Shown: piece after piece, positions 47,841 through 61,430 of the stretch
How the letters are laid out: every line of letters begins with the position of its first letter
How positions within the stretch are numbered: the first letter of the stretch is position 1
Assembly (NCBI GenBank): GCA_014706295.1
Contig: JACSVZ010000001.1
Span: 81,218,237 to 81,282,236 of the forward strand
Direction of reading: 5' to 3'
DNA length: 64,000 bases
Source of the DNA: Lycocorax pyrrhopterus obiensis
Taxonomy: Eukaryota > Chordata > Aves > Passeriformes > Paradisaeidae
Made by a program: the position numbers and the translations under genes
The notes under the pieces: model-generated
What the model was told of the DNA's origin: nothing
The model's database searches: none
The model's input: only the letters and a program-made list of their open reading frames with translations

Positions 47841-48010
47841 ACTGAGGAAGTGGTTGAATCACCATCCCTGGAGGCATTTAAAAGACATGTAGATGTGACA
47901 CTTAGGGGCATGGTTTAGTGGTGGATTTGTCAGTGCTATCTATATGGTTGGATTCAATGATCTGAAAGCTCTTTTCCAACCTAAATGTTTCTATGAGCTA
48001 TGATTCTCTG
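47841..48010 (+). mobile_element. Second CR1 tail, different subfamily, + strand
   Basis: Landmarks are 'gaggaagtggttgaatcacc', 'catccctggaggcatttaaa', 'ggcatggtttagtggtgga', 'cttttccaacctaaatg' and a decayed terminal repeat ending 'tatgattctctg'. This is the same 3' end type as the nested insert at 9709-9839. About 170 bp long. Confidence 0.88.
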
Positions 48011-51000
48011 TATGTGGAATACAAAGACAGTGAAGCATTGCTTATCCTCTAAGGAAAGGACAGTGTCTATAAATGTGGGAGTGGTTGTGTGTGACTCATT
48101 AATTCATCACTCCCTTTAGTTGTCTTGCAAGTTTATGTCAACTTGAAAGTCATGTCCTTTTCATTAGTGTGACAAAGTTCCCTTTGAGGGAAGTTGGTCC
48201 ATTTGTATGCCGTGGTGATTGTTATAGAAATTTCTTGCCTGCTGCCAGTATTTTAACACAGAAGGCCAAAACTGCTAGCAGTTGCATCCTGGGCAACTCC
48301 TTTGTCTGCAGTAAGATACTAATTAGTGCAGAAATTGTCCAACTTCTGTAGTGTTTTGGGAGCATGCACCAATACAAGAAAAAAAAAGCAGTTATTTGAT
48401 AGAACAACCACCTGGACTCCTTAACAGCAACATGAACACAACAAACCACTTGAAAAATCAGTGTCCTTGAATTTTCTTTCACAATTGAAAGTGTCATTTT
48501 AAGTGTCATGATTCATAGCTACTCAAATTCTGTGCTTTTACAAAGAGCATTTATACATTAACTTGTAATACAGGTTGTTAAAAATGAAGTAGTGCTTAGG
48601 GTTGTTTTTATTAGGATAGATCACATTAATTAGTCCTGGTATGGAGGGGAGGAGAAGTTTCTCTTGAATGCTCTACTCTGCAGTGCATTATTAATTTTCT
48701 CATTCATTCCTTTTTAGCTCATTAGCTTTTAAATGTTATAGTCTAATGCTGACGGGAGGTTGCAAGTGTCTGTTCCCTCTGCCACCCATTTCAAGCCATC
48801 TCACAATCACTGTCAATATGGTTAATTTATATTGCAGTGGTACCCAGTCTAGGGTAGGGATGCTGTCATCACAACTTGTGGTGATGACAAGATGGAACTC
48901 TTAAAAAATTGTTTCTGTATTGTTTTAGGACATTTTAGGCTTAAACTGAATTAAAGAATGAATTAAAACTCAAGTAATTCTCCCTTTGTCAAAGAAAACT
49001 TATTTAGCAGATAGGACTAAGCGTTATTCTTTGTAGGCAGCAAGCTCAAGAAGGAAGGTGATCAAAATACTAATGCAAGAATTGTGGGCTGACATCCACA
49101 ATATCAGATATCCTTTCAGGACCTTTGAGCTGCCAGCTGCATTTTGCAGGATATACCTTTGATGAAGGAATTACTAAGCTCACACTTTTGGAAAAGATCT
49201 CCCATATGAGATTGTACAGTATTTTATGGCCTGAGGCTGTAAATAATTGATTTACACTGTTTTTTTAAAATATGCACCATGCAATGAATGCCATAGAGCT
49301 CTAGTCAACTGACCTACAATGCCTTAGGTATAATTGTTCAATGTACCCGTAATTCTCCCTTTGTCAGTGGTGACTCTGTTAGGTACACTGCAGAAAGCAT
49401 CTCCTTCCAACACTGTGCTAGAATAAAAGTACCAGGAGTTGGTGTTTTTAGGAAGCAACTGAAGTATGTGAGTTGTCTGAGAGCACTGTGACCCTGCTTT
49501 TATGTGCTAGAGTGTACTACTGAAAGGATTATACAGAGTGAGAAGGGATTATTTTCAAGCAGGTATGGTTTCTCCCACACTGTGAAAAACATATGACTCA
49601 CTTTGTGCTAATCACACAGTATTTCTGTAGCAGTACGTGATAGCAATTTCTTCAGTTCTTGTCAGTAATTTACCTTCCTAATAAGGTGGAGCTGCTGAAA
49701 GGGAACCAAGAATCAATAGAAGTTGAAAGTCAGTGAAATCTGAAATGTGAACCTAATGATTAATCTCTTCAGCTTCACAGTTTCTCCCATGCTTCCCCCA
49801 CCCCTTCAAATCCCTTTTAAAATCTCCAATTATTTTAGTCCCTGCTTAACACAGATCTCAGAGGAGCATCTCCGCCACATCTACCTTGCTCACAAAGCAC
49901 AAGGGGACCAACTGTGCAAAGCATAGCTCTACCCCTAATAATGTGTGAGAGAAGTTCTGGATAGACATCACTGTGCTGAGTGTTCTGCACAGCACAGAAA
50001 CCCTTTTCCCATCAAGACATACCCTGTACATGCACTACATCGCACTGTTAAGGAAGAAAGCTTATTTCAGGTCTTGCCAAAATCTATGGAAAGTCACAAA
50101 AAGTTTACATTATTTGAAAAAATGTGGGGCAAAGGTCTCGTGCTTTTCTGGTCTTTACCTTTCACTTCTCTTCATGTCTTCACAATAACGTTGCCACCAG
50201 CAAATGCCCTCTTTTCCATGCTGTTTTTTGCATAAAAATTAGTATGTTCATAAAATAGCTAATCTCCTGCTTTCCTGATCCCAAACATCATGTTTGAAAT
50301 CCACTCTATATGCCATACTGCACAAGTCGACACAAAATCTGCTCTTTATCTCTTTTACCCCAAACATCTGAAAGCTTCATAACCACTCCTTTGGAGAGCT
50401 GATGATACAGGTCCTGAGTCTGACTGCAGCTGCTGGAAGCACAGTGGCCTGGAGTGCTAGAGCATTGCATTTCAGATCTGTATCCCTGTTGGAAACAAAC
50501 CTGCAAGTCTGGATTGTGGGTCTGTTGCTGGAGATGTTCCTTACAATTTTATAAATGGTACCTATTCATTCTGATCCTCTTTTCATCTACAGCTGCTTCA
50601 TCCTCATGGATGAGTCTTGCACAGGGCTGTTTGCACCAAACATAACAGCTGATTGCCTCCAAAAAGGAGGAGTCCCAATTCTCCCTCCTTGGAGCACATT
50701 TTTGCTCTTATCTTCTGCCAGCCTTTTCTGTTGTTCTTTAAGCTTTTAATCACCCAGTAAAAATGGTGGATGTTCTTCTGCTATCTTAGCAAGCCAGGTG
50801 GATCACGGTATGCTCCAGTGAGCAGACTGACATTGTGCTCATTCACAAGAATGAGTGCATGGTTTGGAGGAGACAAGGGAGAAGCCTTACTGCTTTATTT
50901 GATGTGTGGGATTGAATCAGCTTGGATATCTGCTGGATGCCTTGACAGTTTATGGTTTATGGTCTCTCACAGGGGCACCTTACCACATGCCTTCGAGTCC

Positions 51001-51715
51001 ACTGGCTGGAGATAAATGACAATGAGTCACAAGTTCTCTATGGACACATGCTCACTGGGACCTGGAATGCAATGCAGAGATACAAAGCTGGTAAACACCT
51101 GAGGCAATAAAGCTACATGATGTGGTACAAGGACTTGTCTGGTAACAGCACAGCCCTGCTTCTACCATGCTGTGTGCAGGGCAGGGTTCCCTGCTTCCTT
51201 AGAGTGACAGCATATCCGTTTGGAAAGCAACTGCCCCCAAACGACACAGCTGCAGAGGAAACAACTGCCACAGATGTACGAGGTCTGGACAAATCCTCAT
51301 GGACAATTAGGTGACACTTGGAGAAGAAAACGCTATACCTATTAAAATGTTTCGAGTAAAAAAAGTGTTCATTCATTTAAAAGTTACTTTGTTAACACAA
51401 TTCATGAATAATATTTGTTCTCTTGCATTGAAATGATTTTGTCTCTTTGTCGTAATAATAATTTTAGTGAATTTTACTCTAGCCTATTAGAAATTAAAAT
51501 GTTTCAGCCTCCAGAAATTAAAAGTTCAGAAGGTTCATTTGAGAAATGCAGAGTGCTAGAAAAAAAATGACGATGACTTCATACTGTTACCACTGCTATT
51601 CTTTATAATAAATGAAAAAAAAAATCACCATTTTACTTGCAAGTTTGAGCAGTGGAGGCATTTTTGTATCAGCGGCTAATTTAACAGATTATAAAGGAAT
51701 TATAAAGGTTCTAAA
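48011..51715. other. Anonymous DNA, no gene seen
   Basis: About 3.7 kb without a recognised repeat apart from a small inverted repeat at 48864-48889. Frames reach 96 codons and are not recognisable. Confidence 0.55.
48864..48889. other. 9-bp perfect inverted repeat
   Basis: Arms 'tgtcatcac' and 'gtgatgaca' flank an 8-base spacer 'aacttgtg', so a 26-bp hairpin or cruciform is possible. No gene adjoins it. Such short palindromes are expected by chance in 64 kb. Confidence 0.6.
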
Positions 51716-51778
51716 GGAGCTGGACTTGATGATCTTGATGGGTCCCTTCTAACTCAGCATATTCTATGATTCTATGAT
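51716..51778 (+). mobile_element. Minimal CR1 3' end, + strand
   Basis: Only about 63 bp: 'ggagctggacttgatgatct', 'gggtcccttctaactcag' and a clean terminal repeat 'tattctatgattctatgat'. An extreme 5' truncation, yet with a well-kept tail, suggesting a comparatively recent insertion. Confidence 0.85.
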
Positions 51779-52134
51779 AAAGGATATTGATGCCACAAAG
51801 ACCTGCAAGTTGTGTTTCTGAACTCTCTTCCAGATTAGAAAGCTTCTTAGCTCTAAATGTTCTATTATTCCCTTCCTGGAAATATCAGCTTTGTTTCTGA
51901 GTCAGCCAAGACCACCCAGGCTGATTTAATCCCCAACCCAATGCATCTCACTGACAATTTCCACAGCGCAGAAGGAGGTCAGGCTCCTTCATCGGGCCAA
52001 TTACTGCATCCCCAGGTGCAGGATTTGGAAGGTGAGAGCTCATCTCAAAATCAACAGTCTGGATGGTTCTCTTCATTACACAAAAAATAAACCACATCCA
52101 TGCAATTCATACAGCCTAGTACTTATAATGTAAT
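51779..52134. other. Anonymous DNA, no gene seen
   Basis: About 350 bp between a CR1 tail and an LTR scrap. One 77-codon frame (51857-52090) resembles nothing known. Confidence 0.5.
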
Positions 52135-52190
52135 TGTTGTGGTTTAAACCAGGCTGGCATCGAAGCCCCACAGAACCATTTGCATTTCCA
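52135..52190 (-). mobile_element. Possible ERVL LTR end fragment, minus strand
   Basis: 'tgttgtggtttaaaccagg' followed by 'ctggcatcgaagccccacag' resembles the reverse complement of an ERVL LTR 3' end (tgtggtttaaccccagc, then ggcaactaagcaccac). Similarity is lost within about 55 bp. It could be chance, so confidence is low. Confidence 0.4.
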
Positions 52191-52245
52191 TGACATTGGC
52201 ATGAATTCTTCCCTTTTTCCTCTTCCCTCAAATCAGTAATCATTT

Positions 52246-52362
52246 TGATGTATTTGTTCGTTTGTTTGTTTGGGGGTTTTGTGAGTGTTTTTTTGTTTGG
52301 TTTGGTTTTTTGGTTTTATTTTTGGTTGTTTGTTTTTTTGATTGTTTTGGTTTTTTTTCCAG
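52246..52362. repeat. G/T-only low-complexity tract
   Basis: About 117 bp of T and G on the + strand (units TTTG, GGTTTT, a 5-base G run) with only a handful of A and C. Same strand bias as at 4.62 kb. The Lys/Asn/Gln-rich minus-strand frame over it is an artefact. Confidence 0.85.
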
Positions 52363-55335
52363 AAACAAATTGCTGAATTAAAGCAAACAGGGAAAAGATA
52401 TAATTCTTGGCTGGAGAGTTGAGTTTGCATAACACATTACTTCTCAAGCTTTTCTTTTATTGTGTTTAAGAGTCATTCTTTCTATTTTCCGGCATATCCT
52501 GTCTGACTCTTATCCAGTAGCAGTAATTCCCAACCATGTCTTTTTTTCTCTTGATTTAGAAAAGAGGTAGAAAAAACCCCAAAGAAAGAAACTCTGCCTT
52601 TGTAATAGAGATGTGGAAATTTCTGGGTTGTACAGCTGACTGGGCATTTAAGAGGTTTGGCTCACCTTGCTTTTGAACTGTGGCTTGCTAGTGTTAATTG
52701 ATGAGCAACCTGATCAAGAATTAGGCATGAAAATCCCTCCTTCTCCTTTTCTTTCAAGCTCTTTCCCACAATTTTTCTTCTTTTATCTTCTGTTATATGG
52801 AAGCCTCCTCAGAGATAAACTCGGAGTCAAGGTTCATGTTAGTCATCACATTAGCCACTCTACATGGCAGTAGTGGAAGTGGAAAAAGAAAAGTGGAAGA
52901 AAAGACTTGAGAAACTGGAGCAGAAGGTAGAAACCCCAAGGCACCTCAAACACTCTAGAAATCCTGCCAACTGGAAACATCAGCAAGGATTTTGTGTATT
53001 CATGAATGCAAATGGACCTTCTGGAAAGGAAGACACACCAAAGGTAGCTATTTTTATTTTAATATTAATGGATTGGACACACTAGGCTTAATAGCTATAT
53101 TTAAATGAAGAAGAGTATGACAGCTAGACAGTCACAGACATTTGAAAAGTACTGTGCTTTAAAAAGAATGATGCATTTGAAAGGCATCAACTTGATAGGA
53201 GAAGCTGAAAGAAAGGAAGGGACTGCTGCATCATTTATAACAGATTTGAGATTGCAGAGCTGAATATGCAGTTTTGGATGGTTTGCAGAATCTGAGTCCA
53301 GATGGGATATCAGGGACTCAAAGGAGAAACAGAACTGCTAAAGTTCCTTTTTTTGAGTTGAGGAAAAGCAATCAGATTTTGTCAGGCTGCAAAAAATAAC
53401 TGTTCAGAAGGAAAACAGAATAGTGCATAGTGGACTGCAAGATCAGCAAGATCCTAGAGACTGTGACAAGGAAAACCAAAACCACATATCCTGAGAAAGG
53501 ATTTTAAAAGTACAAGTTGAGTGTATTTGCATTATAAAAAAGAAATGAGAATTTATTTTGAGGATAGTCACCATGCCTTTGAGAAGCAGTTATCTTGTAA
53601 AAGTCTTCAAAAAAGGGATGTACTTAAAGAAGAGTATTTCCAGTCAACTTAGAGAATCAGAAATCTTTGTGAGAGCTGGTGAAGAGACAGGTGCTTCCAG
53701 TGCATAGATAGACAGTACTTTGAGGACAAATGCAACTCTCACAAACAGGCTACTGGGGCTCCAATACATGGCATATTGTACAGAGACGACTGTATCTGTT
53801 GGAACAAAGAAGTGAACTTCAGATCTTATAACGGGAAATAATTCTTTGAAGTTCTTTCTGAAAACAGATTGCCTTCTGTTTAGGGGGAACACAGCCCACA
53901 TCAGGGTTAGGGAGAGTCTCACCTAGCTTAAGGTGTCTGCAGTGCACATATCTACACCTGAGCTGGCCCATTGGGTCCTCTTCTGTGAAATGGAGAAGAA
54001 CTTTTGTAATTCAACCAATTCACTTATGTGTCTGCACCAGGACACACTGAATTTTATCCTTGAATTGTCCGTTCCTCTCTGTCTGTTTGGACATTGAGGG
54101 AGGGTGGCTGGCTCAAGGATAAGTGCATGAAGTCTGATAAATCCCACTGAAGGTCTCAATGACAGGGTTTGTTCTTTAGAAGCACTGAAGCCCAGAAGGT
54201 TTCACTCTGTCTTCTCTATTATCAGCTTACAGTCCCATACAGAGATGTTTTAAGGGAAACATTTTATTTTGTGTCCAACATTAAACTTGTTTTTATCCAC
54301 TGAGGGAAAAAAATAGTATATCCATATCCAAAAATAATGATGGGTTAAACAGGCCATTTTCTGTATGAATATACATTTACTAGCAATGGAGACAAGGGAT
54401 ACCACTTCTGTTAATGAGATGATCATCACAACCAAATTAGTGTATTTCCTTGTATTTCCTGGGAAGGTCAGATTTTCAGTTCCAAAAAACAGAGTTTTTG
54501 TGCTCGGGAGGGCACAGTGGGGCTGCTTCTTGCAGGATGCTTTGCATTTTTCAGGGTAAAGCTGACAAGCAAGGATTTATTGTATATCATTGGAAAAGAT
54601 GAGTTTTCCTTACATCCATGAATTGATGAATCTGTTTCTGGTAACAGGGGAAAATGAATTACCACATAATGAGCAGAATCAGCCATTTTGTAATCTGTCA
54701 TGTTTTTGAGAAAAATGGTATTTTTCTGCCCCCAGTAGGAATCTTGCAATTATCTTTTCTATGACTGACTGTCCCCAGGACTGCACAAGTTTTGAACATG
54801 CTGGGTACAAAACTAGAATTGTCCTGTCATGTGTGAATCCTTTCAGCAAAGATACTTTTGTGACTATTACTGCCCAGGCATACAGACAGACACCATCATT
54901 CTACAAAGGTCTCCTTCATTTACCACGTATTTAGAGGTGTACAAGTGGGAAGGATGGACATCAGCTCTATTGCTCCATTCTGCAAGGCTTGAAAAAGCTG
55001 TGCTTGAAAATTGCTCTAAGGCCTGGCTGCCAGGTAAAGTTGGCCTGGCAAACAGCTGTGGTGGTGTCAGGACTTACTGTATTCTTTGAGGATGTCTAAC
55101 AGCTCTTTCCCCATTGGAGTGGGTGGCACTGGCTGTGTGCCTCAGTTCCCAGTGTGCATGCCATGACTGTGGGGCAGCAGGGGAGTCAGGGGCCTGGGCT
55201 CTGCTCTTCTGGTTGTTCAGCAGGGCCAGCAAGTACCAGCAGAAAAGTCGAGCAGGCAGCTGGAGACATCAGCAGCCCCTCAGCAAAATTCACATAAAGC
55301 TGTATAAAAGCCCTAGGCCGTGTCTGTGTAAGAAC
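52363..55335. other. Anonymous DNA, no gene seen
   Basis: About 3 kb. A stretch near 53.2-53.7 kb has a faint look of very old LINE sequence but too few landmarks to call. Frames reach 93 codons and match nothing known. Confidence 0.5.
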
Positions 55336-56375
55336 CAGGACTAATGTTGGTTGGAGGGATCTCTGCAGGTGTCTTCTCCAACCTCCACCTTGAAGACCAC
55401 TAATACCGTCCACAGATCACCAGCATTAAATCAGTGTGGCTTTACCAGCTGACTTGAAAATCTTAGAATGGATAATTTTCAGACTTCTTGGACAACTGGT
55501 TCCAGTGCTGATGAAAAAAATTAATGTCTAACCTGAACCGCCCATGTCCTGGTCTGTGACTGTTGCTAATTTTTATGTATTCTCTTACTGCTGTTGCTGA
55601 AAGGAGTTTCTATCTCCCCTTCAAGTCCTATAGAGTGCAGTTAGGTCTCTGTTTAACCTCCTCTTCACAGTACCAAACAATCCCAGCTCCCTTAATATCT
55701 CCTTGTTGGAATTCTAGGTACTGACCATATGTACAGCCATCCTTTGGACTCCTTCCAGTTTCTCCACAATCCTCTTGGTCTGGAAGACCCAAAACCAGAC
55801 TGATTTTTGCAAGGTGTGGTTTCACCAGGGCCAAGGAGATGAGGCTACTTGCCTTTTTCCTGTTGGCCTTGCTCCTCCATGTATAACACTGTTCTGCAGT
55901 TTGTCTTATTTGTGAGGAGGGCACACTCTAGGTTGATATTGAGCCTTGTGTCTGTCATGACTCTCAGGTCCTGTTCAACACTGAGCCAGTCTGTTTCCCA
56001 TGTGTATTAATGTTTGTAACAGTGGAGTTACTCTGCCCCAGATGGAGCACTTGGTATTTCTTGCTGAACTTCTTGAAATTTCTATTGGTCTCATCCCTGA
56101 ATTTACCAAGGTCTCCTTGAATTAAATCTCTCCTGCTTTGCATATCAAGTGCCTCCAATTTAACGTAATCCACAGATTTGCTGAGGCTTTGTCCTGCCTC
56201 ATTGCCTGGGTAACTGATGAAGATAATCAACCCCTGACATATTTCATCCACAACTGGCTTCCCACTGGGCACTGAGCCACTGATTACTGCCCTCTGATTC
56301 TGGCAGTCCAGCCCATTTTTAACACATCTAATAACCTGTCTGTCTGGCCTGTGGTTTGGATCAGCCCCAATAAGC
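55336..56375 (-). mobile_element. Diverged CR1 LINE, minus strand
   Basis: + strand shows the complement of CR1 3' UTR and ORF2: 'atgttggttggagggatctc', 'gcaaggtgtggtttcaccag', 'cctgttcaacactgagccag', 'ctttgcatatcaagtgcc'. Minus-strand frame 55964-56437 retains RT fragments (a Gly-Ser-Val segment near SGSVPSGKPV, then KYQVLHLGQSN). The region of the catalytic motif reads Ser-Val-Asp-Tyr instead of Phe-Ala-Asp-Asp. It has several indels and a weak terminal repeat, so it is older than the 26.6 or 51.7 kb copies. Confidence 0.8.
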
Positions 56376-58475
56376 ACTCTCCCCTGCAATGCCCAGGCAG
56401 GGCCTGGCAGACAGAGCAAGTTGTGGACCATTCCCAAAAGGCCCTCTGGGCAGGAAAAATTGCATGCTAGTTGGACATAACATTAGATATTCACAGTTTT
56501 AGTTTGTTATTCAAAAGGAGAAACTGTCTCATAAAATAATTGATGCTATAGTCGGGTTTTAATTGAGGGCAATTTTAAAGGAGGAAATTGTGTTTTTACT
56601 AAATATTGCATTCAAGCATGGAAGTCAAGAAGGTTCACATGAGATCAGACTAAAAATTTTTGGGGGTTCTCTGAAAAGAGTTTATTCTTTCCCAAGAGCC
56701 TTTCTTGTAACTATTTAGGGCTTATTTCTCTAAAAAGCCCCAGAGTAAGGAGACATCAGGTATCTCTTTGCTCCTTGATATGACTGTCTATAAATCTATT
56801 CCATAGAGAAGGGATAATCCAAGTGTTAAGAAGCTGCTGTTTCTGTCTCAAAAATGTTTCAGCATGTAACAAACAATTACTAGGTTTAAATTTGAATGAT
56901 AATTCGAGATATGACACTTTCTTTGGGAGGAAAAATTACAAAAATATTTTGGTTTAAGTCTTTTCAATCATCTAGGGGGTGTTAGCCACATTTTAATCCT
57001 AATTTTAATTTTTAATAATATTTAATTCAAATGAAACCTCTAAAGAAAAAAATATTTTTGCCTGAAGAAAACCAAATCCAACAACATTCAAATTGGATTC
57101 TTGGACAGATTAACGGTATCTATATCTTCTTCTACAAGAAAAGAAGTTTGGCCTCACTGGAAGTGCACTTACAGAGAAAAATGCAGTAATTTTTCTGGCA
57201 ATTTATATTTGCTTTCATGAACAAAGAACTATGTATTTTCTCTAACATTAACCATTTCAGTTGTGCTGGTAGAGAGAATGGAGTGATGCTAACCAGAGAA
57301 AGACCTGGCTAGCCTAACTTCCCCATCAGTGTCTGTCAGGAATCAGCATCTGGATATTTTGGCTCAGGCCCAAGTAGGGAAGCAAATAAAGCAAAGATGC
57401 AAAATCATTGAAGTTTATGATAAAATTGACACTGTATGTCTGCACAGCATCATGTCCAAAGATGTTTACTCTCAGCAGGGTCTTGAAGCAGAACTCTGAT
57501 AATAAAAAATAATAATTCACTGGAAAGGAAGGAAAGCAGAAATGCAAAATTTGAGACTATGAGGTCTTTTTCTTCCTCTGCTACACCAATGGAGGCGATT
57601 ACCTGCTGTGTATATTTTCAGGGGATAAAACCTAACACTATTCAGATAAAAATATCTGAAATGTAAAGGGTAAGTAAACCTTGTGTTGGATAACAGCACA
57701 TTCCAAAACACATGGATGCCTTGGGAGTGTCTGAGGGAGAGCTAGTGCATTTAAATGGAAAGGCTTTCATCCCAAACATGTCTTTTCAATGACTGAAATA
57801 TTCATTAAACATTTGGACTTGCTTTGAAGCTGACGTGTTTTTTACAAAGGCGTTCATCAAAGGACAGCTTGTACCTGTGCATTTTTGTGTCCCGCACAAG
57901 AGATTCAATCCATAGCAGTTGCTTCAGTTTGGGTAAACTATGTGAAAGTGAATCAGTGCAAATGTGGTGCGTTCACAACTGCTCCAGGCTAAGCAGTCAC
58001 ATGGGAATAGCTATTTTGGCATAATGATTCTGGAAAAAACTATCTGCATGAAGATGTTTACTTGGGAGTAAGTCAAGCATGAAATAGATGCTGTCCTTTA
58101 CCTTCATAGCATATATTATTCTGGCTTAACTGCTAGATGTAGCTGGATACACTATTAAACTCGCATTTTCCATCCAATGATTGACTATAGAGTGGAGACA
58201 CCATAACAGGGTTAGTGAAAAAAGCAAAGCTTTCACTAAAACTGCATCAGGTGCATCATCTGTTAGCTCACACATACGATGGTGAGTAACCCTGTGAAGT
58301 CCTTGCAGAGCCTCACCTCTGTTTTTAGTCACTGCATGATCTTGGCCATTTCTGCTTTGAACTTTCTCGTTGTCTGGGCAGCAATATCATCCCCTTTTGA
58401 AGTATGGGCTACAGTCTTAGGGTAGAGCTCCAAAGTGTTTTTCACATCTTCAGAGTGGCCAATAAAAGTGTTTGG

Positions 58476-58521
58476 GATTTTTTTGGCTTTTTTTTGGCTT
58501 TTTTTTATCTTGCCTTTTTTT
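58476..58521. repeat. T-rich tract with GGC spacers
   Basis: T runs of 7-10 separated by GGC (tttttttggctttttttt pattern, two to three units). Probably slippage-derived. The minus-strand Lys-rich frame here is an artefact. Confidence 0.7.
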
Positions 58522-61430
58522 AATCCCAAACCAAAGCATGACATAGTCCCAATCCCTCCTCATCCTTTATAGCTCTGCTGGCACAACAGTGAGGAAGGGG
58601 AATTATGATGCTCAGAAAACTGCACCATGAGTGAGAGTGGGTTTGAAATTAATAGGAACACTCATTTTAACCCCTAAAATCTTTAAAATAATTTAGCCTC
58701 TTTGTTCAAGGGATATCCATATTCCATACACTGCAGATCCTACATGGCTCATTGCTTTTTAGCCCGGGAATGAAAATGGCCCCACTAATAGAAAGTTATA
58801 TTAATTTTATTAGATTGTTATTCAAGAACATTAGAAAATATTAATGTCTTTTTATAGTTCTGTTTTTTAAGACACTTTCTATTTTATGTAACAAGGATCA
58901 TTAACACTAAGAGAACAGTTCTGTTTTCTTGTGCATGTTATTGAACATGTCATAATATTTCAGGTGTATTACACAGAACATTGAAATGAAAGACCTCACC
59001 TTTAAAATCTCTTTGTACCCTCATCATTATACACATCCAAATTTTTATACTCTTACTTACAATAAATATGAATTGAAAATATTATTCTGGAAGCTGCACA
59101 GTTAAGAATAATGGAGTAGTTTACATAGCAATATACTGCTTGCCAGGAATAAGGATACCTGCAGTAGTCCCTGTATGATAGTGATAAAATAAAATAGGAA
59201 TACTAATGTAGACTTATGCTAAAATAAAATGTGCCACCAAACATTATGCATCACAGGAGATAAGCTTGTTTTCCACTCTTCTAGACTGCCTCATCTTACA
59301 GGACTAGCACATTTCTCCTCATTTTTCCTTGCGCTTACCACAGAGGTCACACTCTATTACATTGTTCATTCAAGCAAGAGTGGTAGAAGTCAGAGGGGTG
59401 TTTAGGGCTAGGGAGGGATCTAAACAGAGGTAAGTGGACATTATGATCTGAAGCATCCTGCTCTAGGCACACACGTAACATCGCTCCTCTGTGTGAGTAA
59501 AAGAACCATAATTGGCAGCCCTTTATATAATGGACTGTTTTCATTCTGCCTTCAACTGCAGAGACATTAATTTGCTACAGCTGCAGTGATTCAACAGAGC
59601 TTTGCACTTAGGTGAGACTGGAGTACTCTAGAGGCTGTGATCTCCAGGAAGCATATTGCCTCTCTCCATTTTCCCTTATTAGGCATGCAGAAGTCATATG
59701 CATATTATTATCCCTTCATTCCCTCCCCACCACTGTCTTCTTATACTGCCTTGAAGTTTGTTCCAGTCTTGTGATGCATTCATCAGGTCTCTGTACAGGT
59801 TCATGTGTCATCATCAGGAGACCCAATTGTCCTCTGGCTTGGGAGAACAGTACTTTAGTAAGCCCCTAAAGGATGCAGGTTTTTTGAAACTGTGCCCCAG
59901 GAACCTGTGAAGAGACCTGTGTGTGACTCTCAGCCTTCAGAAAAAAATGGAGCTGGAGGTTAAAGAGAAACATGGTTTGGGGAGACAACTCTGTTACAGC
60001 AAGTGCAGTCAGAATGAGACTGCAGTGAGAAATGGGAGCTGATACCTCATGGAAAACTGAATGTTAGTCCTTATCTGTAGCCAAGGTCAAAACCAAAACC
60101 TGATTCACCAAGGCAATCAGTAGAAGGGCTTTTTTCCCTGGTTTGATGTCTGTTGAATTCAACAGTAGAGGCTTAAACCCTGGTTTGTTATCACTCATCC
60201 TCACGTTCCCCTTCCCCCGGTTCAATGCAATTGCCTCACTCCAGTAGTCCCTCCCTGCCCAGCCATCCTGGAAGCACAGCACCCCACACCTGTGTAATGT
60301 GTGAGGGGCCAGCCCAAACACCCTGTTCAGCAGCTGAGATGCCTTTCCTAGCTCCTTTAACCATGCACGTGATTTTTCAGCACAGCTGTGTGCATTTGGC
60401 TCTTTTCCTCCAGGTGAGCGGGTTTTTGTACATGATCAGGAGGTGACTTGACCTTTGATAAAGAGATCTGAGCCTTGTGTTTGCCAGTGGGACACAGGGT
60501 GACACATATGGTATTTTTACTCTGTGCTATGTCCGGTTTCTTTCTGTCCATGTGTACATAAAAGAAGGGGAACTTATGGATTTGACAGATGTGCTTGATA
60601 ATTCTTTTCAACCAGAACACGCCAATGTAGACATGTATTAAAAACAAATAACACTCCCCTCCCCAGCCCCTATTGGTAAACACACCTTCATGTCTACATT
60701 GTTCCCATTGCCAAGGCCCAGTGCTTCCAGGGTGCTGGCAGTCTGTGCAGGAGGAGGCATCACACCCCAGCTTTTTTTTGTCACAGGTTCATGGCCTGCA
60801 GATACTGCTGGCAGGTTCTCAGGGTTTGGATCGGCTTTCTTTTAGGCACTGGAAACAGCAGCAGCTGCTGAGTGCTAAACATTGCTGATAAAATCGTCAA
60901 ACTTGCCAGCATTTTGGTAAATAATGCTCTTGGTGGAGACAATCAAACATATGGAGAGAAACCTGGTTTGCAGATGCAATCCATCCTTCCCAGCAGAGAG
61001 CACAGAAGGCAGGCCATGCAGTGGACTGGATACTAGAAGGGCTTTTGGGAAGCCCTGGTCAGGGAAAGGACTACAGACTGTATGAGCCCCAGGGTGGGCC
61101 ACCAAGTACCCTTTTGGCAGGAGTCAACACATTGCTGATGGACACCTTCATGTCCCAGCGCAATTGTGTCATGAACACGAAAGGAGAACTGAGGGCCAAC
61201 AGAATCCACGTTTAAAAGAAGACGGCAGCAAAGGAAGTAGAGTGTTGGACACAAGGAAAAGAGAACAAGTGAGGCCTGGGAAAAGAAGGAATGTGTAGGG
61301 AAATGGAGTTAAGGACCCAAGCAGCCATATCACCTTTTACTTCTATCCCTTTAGTCATATGCCCTGCCTCTTTGAAGAGCCAAAATGAGGAAAAAAGGCT
61401 GGTGAAGACCTCTAGCTAGGGCATCACCAA

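Noticed and set aside
53200..53700. Possible ancient LINE sequence ('gatagtcaccatgcctttg')
   Set aside because: Too few landmarks in order compared with the 44.8 kb copy to support a call.
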